A DNA stretch of 64,000 nucleotides. Origin: Nodularia sp. LEGE 06071. Lineage in GTDB: Bacteria; Cyanobacteriota; Cyanobacteriia; Cyanobacteriales; Nostocaceae. The stretch spans positions 62,001 to 126,000 of the forward strand of contig NZ_JADEWH010000012.1 of the NCBI RefSeq assembly GCF_015207755.1, read 5' to 3'. The notes beneath the pieces are model-generated. The model was given only the letters and a program-made list of their open reading frames with translations. It did not search any database and was not told the DNA's origin. The translations under genes and the position numbers were made by a program. Positions 35,547 to 44,664 of the stretch are shown one piece after another (the first letter of the stretch is position 1; every line of letters starts with the position of its first letter).

Positions 35547-36608
35547 TTAGGCAGCAATTTCTCTAATTTTGCTTTTCCTGGCATTCATAATTCGGTCTTC
35601 AGCTAACCGTTTAGATGCATCATTTGTATTGATATTTTGCTGTTTAGCAATGTCGAAAATTGCTAGGAGGGTGTCATAAATGTTATGCACTTGTTGGAAA
35701 GCTTTTTCTTCGTTGTAGCCAATCATTTCGTTATAAACATTGATCAGACCTCCGGCATTAATCACATAATCAGGGCAGTAAGTGATGCCTTTTTCGGTGA
35801 GCATTTGACTATGTATTTGTTCATCCGCTAACTGATTATTAGCCGCGCCAGCAATAATTCCCGCTTTGAGCAGAGGAATTGTCTCACTATTCAGCATTCC
35901 GCCTAAAGCACAAGGTGCAAAGATATCAACATCAAGGGAGTAAATTTCATCTGGGCTGACAACAGTCGCACCGAAAAGTTGTTTTACTTCTTCTGTTTTG
36001 GCTGGGTCTACATCGCTGACGTACAGTTTCATCCCATGCTCATGTAAATGACGACAGAGATTTTTGCCGACATTTCCCAAGCCTTGCACTGCAACTTTTA
36101 ACCCCTGAACTTCTTGGCTTTGCCAATGAGATTTTACAGCCGCTTTGATGCCTAAAAATACTCCGAGGGCAGTGACAGGAGCCGGACCACCAGACTTTTC
36201 TGATACCCCAACGACATATTTAGTTTCTTTGCGGATTGAGCGGACATCTTCAGGAGTCAGGTTGACATCTTGTCCTGTAATAAAACGTCCATTGAGACTT
36301 TCAATAAAACGTCCATAAGCTCTCATTAGCTCATCGGTTTTTTGCTGCGGATGAGCAATAATTACTGCTTTTCCGCCACCAGCCGGAATGTTAGCACAGG
36401 CAGCCTTATAGGTCATACCACGACTGAGACGTAGCGCGTCTTTTAAGGCTGCTTCTTCATTAAGATAGGGGAAAAGTCTTGTCGCCCCCATTGCTGGCCC
36501 TAAGCTGCGATCATGGATAGCAATAATTGCTTTGATATCGGGATTCCTGCCATGACAGAATAAAACCTGTTCATGACCCATTTCTCTCACAGTTTCAAAT
36601 AGCAGCAT
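35547..36608 (-). CDS. scyB: ScyB, tryptophan dehydrogenase (Glu/Leu/Phe/Val dehydrogenase family)
   Basis: Oxidatively deaminates tryptophan to indole-3-pyruvate. 353 aa. The substrate-binding lysine Lys68 (SRGMTYKAA) and catalytic Lys80 (IPAGGGKAVI) match leucine dehydrogenase; the dinucleotide motif is GLGNVGKNLCRHL. A long LeuDH-like helix ends the protein. It precedes scyC by 84 bp and follows scyA after a repeat-bearing 259 bp spacer. Confidence 0.95.
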   Translation of the reverse strand: MLLFETVREMGHEQVLFCHGRNPDIKAIIAIHDRSLGPAMGATRLFPYLNEEAALKDALRLSRGMTYKAACANIPAGGGKAVIIAHPQQKTDELMRAYGRFIESLNGRFITGQDVNLTPEDVRSIRKETKYVVGVSEKSGGPAPVTALGVFLGIKAAVKSHWQSQEVQGLKVAVQGLGNVGKNLCRHLHEHGMKLYVSDVDPAKTEEVKQLFGATVVSPDEIYSLDVDIFAPCALGGMLNSETIPLLKAGIIAGAANNQLADEQIHSQMLTEKGITYCPDYVINAGGLINVYNEMIGYNEEKAFQQVHNIYDTLLAIFDIAKQQNINTNDASKRLAEDRIMNARKSKIREIAA

Positions 36609-36734
36609 TCGCGTTTTCCAACATTGATTTTAGATGATTTTCAGTAATTAAATGCCAACCAAACCGCTACACAAAGTGATTATTCCTCATACCACACTTC
36701 TTTGTCATAACTTGTCTGGTGTAGCCATAGGTGC

Positions 36735-36845
36735 GCCGAATTCCTGCCTTTCTTCTCTTCTTCTCTTCTTCCTTCTCCCAAAGGAAGAGGCTAGCGCCAT
36801 AAGCGAAGCTATGCCGAAGGCTTTATGCGGTTCGTTCCTCTTAAC
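36735..36845. repeat. Dispersed repeats in the scyA-scyB spacer
   Basis: A TCTTCTCTTCTTCTC tract, then CTCCCAAAGGAAGAGGCTAG and GCCATAAGCGAAGC-type sequence. Related pieces are at 15068-15105, 16060-16260 and 49228-49275. It separates the first two pathway genes. Confidence 0.55.
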
Positions 36846-36867
36846 GATAAAAGCGAAGAATTCATCA

Positions 36868-38754
36868 TCAAACTGATGGGAATGAAGCTGGTTTAGGTGA
36901 ACCATTAACCTGATTTGATTTGACTCCTTGTGCTGCCAAACTTTTATTCCGTCCACCAGAAGGTGCAGGTTGATCAGCATCAATCACTACATCAACTAGA
37001 AAAGGAACCTTTGCCGCGATCGCCTGCTCTAATGCAGCTTCCAAGTCTGACTCTCGCACCACTCCCACGGCTTCTGCACCCATACCGCGAGCAATCATCG
37101 CAAAGTTGGTTTCAGGCATTTCTGCATCTGCACCTTTTAATCCCAACATTTTCATGCCTTGATGGCACATATTGTAACGGGCATCATTTAGCACAATCCA
37201 GACAGCAGGAATATTGTATTTCACGGCTGTGCTGATTTCGTTATTCATCAGCATCGCCCCATCGCCGACAATCGCGACAGCTTTACCATTTCGGACTTGG
37301 GCTGCACCTAATACTCCTGTGGCTGTGTGACCCATAGCCCCTACTCCGGTGCTGACTCGATAACGATTGGTTTGAGCAAATCGCAGGAAATGAGTTGACC
37401 AAGTAAAGGAGTTACCGCACTCGGCCATAACTACTGCATCGCTACCCTCAACAATGATTTTTTGAATTGCAGCCATTAACACGAATGGTCGCACTGGATA
37501 GTCGATGTTTGCAGGTGGTGCAATGACTGGGCGTTCTGGATGAGGTAGGCTGATATCTCTGGAACAAGGGGGAATATCTGGCCAATGCTGCAAGAGTTCT
37601 TGCATATAAGCTTTGATGTCTGACTGAATGGGGAATGTTTCAGCGTCCGAATAGGCTACCCCTGGAACTTCTGGGTCAATGTCTACATGGATAAAGCCTC
37701 TTGGGGGAACCATTGCTTTATTCCAAAAGGATGTGGGTTCGCCTAAACGGGTTCCTAGTACAAGTGTGCGGGTTGGAGGTTGCTGTTCCATATAAGTGAG
37801 AACCGAAGCATGACCGCCTAAGCCTGTGACACCGACAAACTGGGGATGATCTTCGGGAAAGATGCCTTTAGCACGTGGTGAACACATGACTGCGGCTCCG
37901 GTTTTTTCGGCGAATTGGCGAATCTCCTCTGCGGCGTGACGAGCGCCAAAACCTACCCAGATGGCAAAGTTTCCCGCTGATAGTAATTCTACGGATTTAG
38001 CGATCGCTTCCCCTTGAGAGGTCATGGGAAAACTCGGCACTTCTAATTGTGGTAGGGAGATGTGATCAATTAAGCTCGTCTGTATGGCTGTGGGAATGCT
38101 TAAATGAACCACAAATCCTCCTGGTTGCGCTAAACCCAGAGCAATTTTGCGAAAAATCTGGGGAAGTTGCGCCGCCGATTCAATGGTGATCGCATAGTTG
38201 AATAGCGCCCCTGGGGTAAAAATTCCGCCACTGGGTAGGGTGTAGCTGCTGGTTTCCTGAATCGCCCAACGTCCCCGTTGCGGGGCGGAAGTGCAAGCGG
38301 AGAGCAAAATCACTTTTGCACCTTCACCACGAGCCGCAAATAACCCGGTGAGGGCGTTGGTAATCCCTGGCCCGGCTGTGGTAAACACTACCGTAGGGCG
38401 ATCGCTAGCAAAATACGCCTCGGAAGCAGCAAAAGCCGCCCCGGCTTCATGGCGGAAGTTCAGCACCTCTATATTGCTATTAGATAACGCATTCCACAGG
38501 CTAGCCATTGCACCACCGGCGACCCCAAAGGCATAGCCTACGCCCAAATTTTCTAGCATTTGAGCGATCGCATGGGCGACAGAAACCTGGGGGGATTCAT
38601 TCACTAAAAAAGGTTGAATTTCCGGTTTCGATGCGATTTTGTCCAATTGCTGGGAACCGTTGGAGGAAGATTCTACAAAACTGTTGGGTGGCAATTTCTT
38701 GTATAGCTCACTTGTAATTGGAGGGGAGTTTGAATCACTATAATTTTGACTCAT
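36868..38754 (-). CDS. scyA: ScyA, thiamine-diphosphate acyloin synthase
   Basis: Acetolactate-synthase-like enzyme that couples indole-3-pyruvate and p-hydroxyphenylpyruvate into the beta-keto acid precursor of scytonemin. 628 aa from the ATG at 38754 (MSQNYSD); the frame extends to an ATG at 38805, so 645 aa is possible, and neither start has a strong ribosome site. Three-domain ThDP fold: the activating Glu is in FRHEAGAAFAASEAYF, the central domain includes FAIWVGFGARHAAEE, and the ThDP/Mg motif is GDGAMLMNNEISTAVKYN. First gene of the cluster; its promoter should lie in the 1.3 kb region shared with the divergent two-component system. Confidence 0.95.
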   Translation of the reverse strand: MSQNYSDSNSPPITSELYKKLPPNSFVESSSNGSQQLDKIASKPEIQPFLVNESPQVSVAHAIAQMLENLGVGYAFGVAGGAMASLWNALSNSNIEVLNFRHEAGAAFAASEAYFASDRPTVVFTTAGPGITNALTGLFAARGEGAKVILLSACTSAPQRGRWAIQETSSYTLPSGGIFTPGALFNYAITIESAAQLPQIFRKIALGLAQPGGFVVHLSIPTAIQTSLIDHISLPQLEVPSFPMTSQGEAIAKSVELLSAGNFAIWVGFGARHAAEEIRQFAEKTGAAVMCSPRAKGIFPEDHPQFVGVTGLGGHASVLTYMEQQPPTRTLVLGTRLGEPTSFWNKAMVPPRGFIHVDIDPEVPGVAYSDAETFPIQSDIKAYMQELLQHWPDIPPCSRDISLPHPERPVIAPPANIDYPVRPFVLMAAIQKIIVEGSDAVVMAECGNSFTWSTHFLRFAQTNRYRVSTGVGAMGHTATGVLGAAQVRNGKAVAIVGDGAMLMNNEISTAVKYNIPAVWIVLNDARYNMCHQGMKMLGLKGADAEMPETNFAMIARGMGAEAVGVVRESDLEAALEQAIAAKVPFLVDVVIDADQPAPSGGRNKSLAAQGVKSNQVNGSPKPASFPSV

Positions 38755-38805
38755 GGATTTAACGTAATTCCAGAAACTTGTATAAAGGCTTCTTTCTTTG
38801 CACAT

Positions 38806-40138
38806 TCACATCGCTGGGAATATCTAATACAAACGTCTCTGTTTTTTACAGTTATGACCGGATTTGATCAATAGTAAAGACGGTTGAATACTGGTAATTG
38901 ATGCTTGTGATTGCAGGCACAATTTTTTTGTAAAGCGTACACAGTCAAGGACGTGCTTATGTGAATCATCATAGAGTCCATGAAAAGATATTCACAATCA
39001 ATATTCTTTTGCTAGGGTTGTCAAATTTTTCGCTGTGATTATGATGAATAGATTATGGATTCAGCCGAGCAGGAGATTCATCTTGTATGGCTTCTAGGAT
39101 AATTGAGATACAGCAGTTCCCGGTGTTATGAGGTAAAAATATTAATGATAAAACTCTTGTGGTGCGGGCATCTTGCCCGCTATGTGTACCTCATAGCAGA
39201 AGGAATTGCTGTATATTTACAATCAATATTCTTTTGATATAGGTGTAATTTTTTTTGTAATTATATTAGCCAAATAGAAAAATTACTTTTGTGATCCTTC
39301 TGAAGAGAAACCAATAATTTTATAGCTTTCACTTGCTAATACAACCATCTAAATAAAATTTTCTCATTTTCATCAAATACCTTTACAAGTCATTTTTGTG
39401 ACTAATTTTGAGATATATAGTCTCATTATTTTTATTGCTTTAGATGGATGAATCAGTAAAAATTAGGTATTATTTACTCTAAACTGTCTTGGTGACAACA
39501 CATAATCTAGGACTACGTTATTTTTCTTTAATGAGATGTATTTCTCCGGACAGATGACTCAGCCAGCTATCATATAGTTAAATCTTTAACAATAGATCGG
39601 AGTTAAGAAAAATTACAAAATAAAAAATATTAACAAAAGCTTATTAGTTATGTCCAAAAAATTTTAGTCTTTATGCACTGTACAAATAAGATGTTTTATG
39701 AATTAATAGAATTATGAGGTTTAAAAATTATGGGTATATCCTCATATGGCTAATCTAAAAGGTACATATCTAATTTGAAACATGGCTAATCTTGGAAACA
39801 TTCAAGATTAATGGTGCAAAATTTCCCCAAGTTACATCATTCATTTCGTGCTGTGAACTGGGCGCTTCCCTATGAGTGGTAAATTCAGGTAAAATCTCAT
39901 TGATAAATTCAGATTATTTCAATGAGCGCGGCAGGGTTTCAACTAATAGCTCAAATAAATTTTAATTAACAAATTTGCTTTACAGAAAATTTAAATCGGC
40001 TAGAATAAATAATATCTATTTTTTTAATTAATTAACAATAATTTGTTAGCAGGAAATTCACAAATAACTGTAGGTATTTCTGATGTTGAATTTATTTATG
40101 GCTCTAGTGCTGAATTATGACCAGGAGAAAGTCAAGTC
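38806..40138. promoter_or_regulatory. 1.3 kb divergent region between scyA and the sensor kinase
   Basis: Unusually long and AT-rich. An exact 18-bp direct repeat (ACAATCAATATTCTTTTG) lies at 38994-39011 and 39219-39236, with looser similarity continuing for about 40 bp (..GGTTGTCAAATTTTT against ..GGTGTAATTTTT). Between them is an inverted-repeat element (39108-39214). No ORF of note is present. It must hold the scyA and kinase promoters, and the direct repeat is a candidate regulator site. No promoter hexamers could be fixed with confidence. Confidence 0.5.
39108..39214. repeat. Inverted-repeat element with inner hairpin
   Basis: 28-nt imperfect arms: ATACAGCAGTTCCCGGTGTT, then ATGAGGTA (39108-39135), and its mirror (39187-39214). 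Inside is a tight hairpin GCGGGCA-TCT-TGCCCGC (39164-39180). The layout is that of a miniature dispersed element. Confidence 0.65.
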
Positions 40139-42097
40139 ATGAATTCTAGTAAACATACATTAGTTTTATCCAACTCTCAATGGAAGCTACAGCCAGAAAT
40201 AGATTTTCACTTTGCTTATTTTCTGATCAATCAATCTGTAGATGCGGCTTTCTGTTTAGGCGAAAATCAGCAGTTTCTTTATGTCAATGATGCCATTTGC
40301 CAAATGACTGAGTATTCCCGTGAGGAATTACTTTCCTTGAAGCTGCATGATCTAGATATCGACTTTCCTCTACATAATTTGTCAGATATCAGAGCAAAAG
40401 ATTCCTCTAACTTTAACTCTCGCTATCGCACCAAGGGAGGGCGGATATTATTAGTAGAAATATCGATGATCTCTGTAGAAAATCAAGGTAAAACCTTTAG
40501 CTGTGCTGTGATTCGAGACAAAAGTGATCAAATAATCGAGTTGAGTGTACAAACATGGATGGATGAATTAAGGAAAGCCAAAAACTATTTTCAACAAGAA
40601 GTTTCGCAACTCAGCACAAAAGAAGTAGAACTGGGAATATCCCTGTCCATATTTAATTCTACCCTCGAATCTGCTGCTGTCGGCATTGTTGCAGTTAACT
40701 TTGAGGGAGATATTCTGAGTTTGAATCAGAAGTTTATCGATATGTGGCAGATTCCAAAATCTCTGATATTATCTCAGAAATGTCCTCAATGCAAAGCCTT
40801 TTTTGAGAATCAAGTTAAAGATCCAGAAGCCTTTTCTCGACTCATTTGGGAAGTTTCTAGCCAATGTGATTTCGAGAGCTACTATATTCTGGAATTGAAG
40901 GATGGAAGAAGCTTTGCACACTACTCTAAACCTCACTACCTGGCTGATAAAATTGTCGGGAGAGTCTGGAATATTTGGGACATTACAAAATCCAAACAAA
41001 CAAACGAAGCTCTCAGGCTGAATGAAGCAAGATTCCGGACTTTAGCAGAAACAACAGAAGCAAACATTTTCTTAATTCAAGGAACGCATCTGTGTTACAT
41101 AAATCCTGCGGTGGAGAAACTCACTGGCTACAAAAAAGAAGAATTACTCAAAGACTTTGACCTTCGCCGACTGATTAAGAGTCAAGAACATAGACAGGTA
41201 CGCCACCAAAACTCCGCCGTGAATTTTGAATACCAGGAAATGAATCTGCTGAAAAAAGACGGCACAGAAAGCTGGCTAGCTTGCGCGGTTACTAAGCTTG
41301 ATGGAATGCTGGATTTCGGTGGAAAACCAGTGGAACTGATTACAGGCATTGACATTACAGATTACAAAAATGTAGAATCAGACCTTAACCAGGCTTTAGA
41401 ACAAGCAAAACAACTCAGCGAACTCAGAGCGCAGTTTCTTGCTATGGTCTGTCATCAATTTCGGACTCCACTAAATATTGTTTCATTTTCCAATAGCTTA
41501 CTTAAACAACAAGTAGACAAACACACAGAGCAGAAAATACAACCATTAATCGAACATATAGAAAAAGCCATCGAACAAATTAGCCAAATGTTGGATGATA
41601 CTTTGTTCTTTGCTAAAGCCGAAACAGCTAAAATAAATTTTGCCCCTCAACAGCTTGATTTAGTAGAGTTTTGCCATGATTTAGTGGCACAAATGCACAT
41701 GAGCATGAGCGAAAAATCAATCAGATTTGTCAGTGAATTTGACTACCTAACAGCCTGGGTTGATGCCAAATTGCTAGAGCCGATTTTGAAAAATTTGCTC
41801 GATAATGCCATTAAATATTCTCCCTCCCAAATAATGGTTTATTTTACCCTTACTTGCGAGAATCAAAAGTTAATTTTTCAGGTCAAAGACCAGGGAATTG
41901 GTATTCCAATAGCAGAGCAAAAAACTTTATTTGAACCATTTTATCGGGGGAGCAATATTGGCAATATACCCGGTACTGGACTAGGGTTATCAATTATTAA
42001 AACCCTGGTAGATTTACATGGCGGTGAAGTTGCTCTGGAAAGTACGGTAGGTGTAGGCACTACCTTTACTGTGATGCTGCCATTAATTAAAAAATAA
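40139..42097 (+). CDS. PAS-domain sensor histidine kinase
   Basis: 652 aa, no membrane helix, so a cytoplasmic sensor. PAS 1 (about 35-130), a helical linker, PAS 2 (about 170-285), PAS 3 (about 295-410), then HisKA with phosphoacceptor His439 in MVCHQFRTPLN and a HATPase domain (NLLDNAIKYSP; VKDQGIGIP; GTGLGLSII). PAS domains suggest redox, ligand or chromophore sensing. It is transcribed away from scyA and 55 bp upstream of the response regulator gene, the arrangement of the two-component system flanking the Nostoc punctiforme scytonemin cluster, whose regulator is needed for UV-A induction. Confidence 0.93.
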   Translation: MNSSKHTLVLSNSQWKLQPEIDFHFAYFLINQSVDAAFCLGENQQFLYVNDAICQMTEYSREELLSLKLHDLDIDFPLHNLSDIRAKDSSNFNSRYRTKGGRILLVEISMISVENQGKTFSCAVIRDKSDQIIELSVQTWMDELRKAKNYFQQEVSQLSTKEVELGISLSIFNSTLESAAVGIVAVNFEGDILSLNQKFIDMWQIPKSLILSQKCPQCKAFFENQVKDPEAFSRLIWEVSSQCDFESYYILELKDGRSFAHYSKPHYLADKIVGRVWNIWDITKSKQTNEALRLNEARFRTLAETTEANIFLIQGTHLCYINPAVEKLTGYKKEELLKDFDLRRLIKSQEHRQVRHQNSAVNFEYQEMNLLKKDGTESWLACAVTKLDGMLDFGGKPVELITGIDITDYKNVESDLNQALEQAKQLSELRAQFLAMVCHQFRTPLNIVSFSNSLLKQQVDKHTEQKIQPLIEHIEKAIEQISQMLDDTLFFAKAETAKINFAPQQLDLVEFCHDLVAQMHMSMSEKSIRFVSEFDYLTAWVDAKLLEPILKNLLDNAIKYSPSQIMVYFTLTCENQKLIFQVKDQGIGIPIAEQKTLFEPFYRGSNIGNIPGTGLGLSIIKTLVDLHGGEVALESTVGVGTTFTVMLPLIKK

Positions 42098-42152
42098 TCG
42101 GTTTTTCCCAGTAATCTTGTCCGTTTCCTGCCACAATTTAGGGTGCTAGAAA

Positions 42153-42986
42153 ATGAAGTACGAATCGGTGAAAAAAATTTTGGTAATTGAAGATGATGCT
42201 ATTACCCGTCATCTTTATGTCAAGGGTCTTCAGGCTAAAGGTTTTGATATTATAAGTGCTGAAAATGGTCTGGCTGGTATCCAACAAGCACAAGAGTATG
42301 TCCCTGATTTAGTGGTTTGTGATATTACCATGCCTGATATAGATGGTTATAGTGTTCTGACTATGCTGCGTCAAGATCCTGTTACCGCAATTATTCCTTT
42401 TATTTTTATCACTGGTAGCTGCACTAGAAAATCTGTTCGCAAAGGTATGGAATTAGGTGCAGATGACTATGTGACTAAACCCTCTACACTAGACGAATTG
42501 CTCAGAGCAATTACTACCCAGTTGCAAAGACAAGCTATGCTCCAAAGCTGGTGCGCTACTAAATTTCAGGAAGCTCAAAAATCAGCATCCGCAGATAAAA
42601 CTTCCGCCTTGAATCAACCTCATTCAATATTTCCCTGTATTCCCCAATTAAAAAAAGTTTTTGACTTTATCGAAGCCCATTATCATGAAGGAATTACACT
42701 GTGTGATGTCGCTGAAGCTGTTGGCTATTCACCTGCTTACTTAACTAACCAAGTCGGAAAGCAGACAGGAGAAACTATAAATAGTTGGATTGTGAAACGC
42801 CGGATGCAAGGAGCGCGGTTTTTACTGCAAAATGATCACCAAACAGTCGAGCAAATTTCGAGAGCATTGGGTTATCAAGATGTGTCCCATTTCTCCCGTC
42901 AGTTTCGTCAACATCATGGTTTACCGCCCCATGCTTGGCGCAAAGAACATCAGGTGGGGTATTACAAAATTAAAGTCAGTAATTAG
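42153..42986 (+). CDS. Response regulator with AraC-type DNA-binding domain
   Basis: 277 aa. Receiver domain at about 8-125 with phosphoacceptor Asp57 (VVCDITMPDIDG), acidic pair EDD at 13-15 and the conserved Lys in VTKPS. A short linker leads to an AraC/XylS double helix-turn-helix (about 168-272: GITLCDVAEAVGYSPAYLTN and VEQISRALGYQDVSHFSRQF). Cognate of the upstream kinase by adjacency. By position it is the likely activator of scytonemin genes. AraC-type proteins commonly bind direct repeats, of which one pair is present upstream of scyA. Confidence 0.93.
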   Translation: MKYESVKKILVIEDDAITRHLYVKGLQAKGFDIISAENGLAGIQQAQEYVPDLVVCDITMPDIDGYSVLTMLRQDPVTAIIPFIFITGSCTRKSVRKGMELGADDYVTKPSTLDELLRAITTQLQRQAMLQSWCATKFQEAQKSASADKTSALNQPHSIFPCIPQLKKVFDFIEAHYHEGITLCDVAEAVGYSPAYLTNQVGKQTGETINSWIVKRRMQGARFLLQNDHQTVEQISRALGYQDVSHFSRQFRQHHGLPPHAWRKEHQVGYYKIKVSN

Positions 42987-43047
42987 GAAATTTTCTCTCA
43001 AAAATCTCCCCAATATGCTTTTGAAATGAGGGAGAGAATTTGACAAT

Positions 43048-43077
43048 CTCCCGCCACAGGTGACAACTTGGCGGGAG
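43048..43077 (+). terminator. Intrinsic terminator after the response regulator
   Basis: CTCCCGCCA (43048-43056) pairs perfectly with TGGCGGGAG (43069-43077), followed by TTTCTTG. About 60 bp past the stop at 42986. Confidence 0.75.
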
Positions 43078-43209
43078 TTTCTTGCTGTATATTAACTTGG
43101 TTTTTGGTGATTATAGCACCAATTTGTATTAAGAATAATTACGGATAAATTTTAGTGCGAAAATAAAATTCCCATGTAGCAAATTGCTCAAAAAAAGTAT
43201 ATCTTTTTG

Positions 43210-43238
43210 CTTTTGTTAACCTTTTGTTTACCTTGAGA
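43210..43238 (+). promoter_or_regulatory. Candidate Pho box
   Basis: Direct repeats with an 11-bp period: CTTTTGTTAAC (43210-43220), CTTTTGTTTAC (43221-43231), then a partial CTTGAG. The period and the TTAAC/TTTAC cores resemble PhoB-type (SphR) sites. It lies about 210 bp before pstS, upstream of the PstS-like relic, whose promoter it may originally have served. Confidence 0.55.
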
Positions 43239-43293
43239 TGTATCTACTAGGGGTATTCTTATTCACTGTACAGAAATAAATTCACGAAAAATT

Positions 43294-43407
43294 GATAGTG
43301 ATGCTTGTGTCATAGAGCAAGCCTTAGACATTTCCGGTGGTACTGCTACAACTGTAGACTTTGGTGCCAGTGATGTTGCCATGACCGATAAAACAAGGTC
43401 TTTTTGA
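43294..43407 (+). pseudogene. Relic of a PstS/SphX-like phosphate-binding protein gene
   Basis: A short frame ending at TGA 43405-43407 reads IEQALDISGG, then TVDFGASDVAMTDK. The second string is the family motif seen in the intact PstS here as VDFGASEAPITDS. There is no start, no signal peptide and no C-terminal two-thirds, so only a remnant of an internal segment survives, between the Pho box and pstS. Confidence 0.6.
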
Positions 43408-43447
43408 TTTGAATCCGTAGTCGTTTCGCAAAGTGAATATATTTTTC

Positions 43448-44554
43448 ATGGTTCTCAATCGCAAAGTCCTTTTAGGAATCGCCTCTCTACCCATCCTGTT
43501 AGTAGCAACAGCCTGTACACCTAGCCCGGAAGCTAGTAATGATGCTAGCCCACCTGGTCAGAACGTTAGTGGTAGTGGGCAGAAGGTAACCATTAGTGGG
43601 GCTGGGGCAAGCTTCCCTGCACCTCTTTTTCAACGGTGGTTTGATGCCTATAATCGGCAAGTTGACTCCAATGTCCAGGTGAGCTATCAGTCCATAGGAA
43701 GTGGGGCAGGTTTGGAGCAGTACATCAAAGGCACAGTAGACTTTGGAGCCAGTGAAGCACCCATTACTGACTCCGCAGATCGACTAAAGTCGTTCAAAAC
43801 AGCTTACAATTACGATCCGATCCAAGTTCCGATGACTGGAGGATTTTTATCTTTCTCCTACAACTTACCAGGAGTTAACGATCAAGAACTCAAACTCTCT
43901 CGCACAACTTACTGTGGTATCGTAACGGGTAAAATTACTCGATGGAATGATCCAGCGATCGCCAAGGACAACCCCAGTTTAAAAATTCCCGACTTAGGTG
44001 TTACCTTTGCCCACAGGTCTGATGGCAGTGGTACTACTTTTGTATTCACCAACCACATTCAAACTGTCTGCCCAGAATGGAAGTCTGGCGCGGGAACTTC
44101 AGTAGACTGGCCTGTGGGCATTGGCGGTCAAGGTAACGAGGGCGTAGCCGCCACGATTCAGCAGAATGAAGGAGCCATTGGTTATTTATCCTATGCTTAT
44201 GCTGCTCTTAACGACATTGACTCAGCCCTAATTGAAAACAAAGCCGGAACCTTTATCGCCCCATCCCCAGAAGCAGCAGGCAAGGCTCTACTAGATCAGC
44301 CAGTACCAGAAGATTTCGCCCTCCTAGTCCCCGATCCATCCGGGAAGGATTCCTACCCCATAGTCGGTCTAGCTTGGGTGATGATTTATCGAAATTATGA
44401 AGACGATGCCAAATGGCAAGCTATGCGTAAGGTCTTTGAATGGTCTTTAGGCCCAGAAGGCAAGAAAATCGCCGAAGAACTTCTTTATGTTCCTATTCCT
44501 GATGCTTTAGCAGAACGGATTAAAAAGCAGTTTGATACCGTGAACGCCAAGTAA
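43448..44554 (+). CDS. pstS: Phosphate ABC transporter substrate-binding lipoprotein PstS
   Basis: Periplasmic high-affinity phosphate receptor. 368 aa from the ATG at 43448; the longer frame begins with GTG at 43433. The lipoprotein signal ends LLVATAC, giving a lipidated Cys. Phosphate-site motifs are SGAGASFPAPLFQRWFDAY, VDFGASEAPITDS and HRSDGSGTTFVFT. First gene of pstS-C-A-B-B. Expected to be phosphate-regulated through the Pho box upstream. Confidence 0.96.
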   Translation: MVLNRKVLLGIASLPILLVATACTPSPEASNDASPPGQNVSGSGQKVTISGAGASFPAPLFQRWFDAYNRQVDSNVQVSYQSIGSGAGLEQYIKGTVDFGASEAPITDSADRLKSFKTAYNYDPIQVPMTGGFLSFSYNLPGVNDQELKLSRTTYCGIVTGKITRWNDPAIAKDNPSLKIPDLGVTFAHRSDGSGTTFVFTNHIQTVCPEWKSGAGTSVDWPVGIGGQGNEGVAATIQQNEGAIGYLSYAYAALNDIDSALIENKAGTFIAPSPEAAGKALLDQPVPEDFALLVPDPSGKDSYPIVGLAWVMIYRNYEDDAKWQAMRKVFEWSLGPEGKKIAEELLYVPIPDALAERIKKQFDTVNAK

Positions 44555-44664
44555 GGATCTGAGATTATTGGGAGTGTCCTTGATCATCAAACACTCCCAA
44601 AATTGATTTAGATACCTGAGTTAGGGCAGGGAGCAATGTAACAATATTATGGAGCAAAAAACTC

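Noticed and set aside
36652-36876. 74-codon frame in the scyB-scyA spacer
   Set aside because: Consists largely of dispersed repeat sequence (TTCTCCCAAAGGAAGAGG type), with no ribosome site.
40139-42097. Kinase considered as a phytochrome-type photoreceptor
   Set aside because: PAS domains are present, but I see no GAF-PHY arrangement or convincing chromophore-binding Cys motif.
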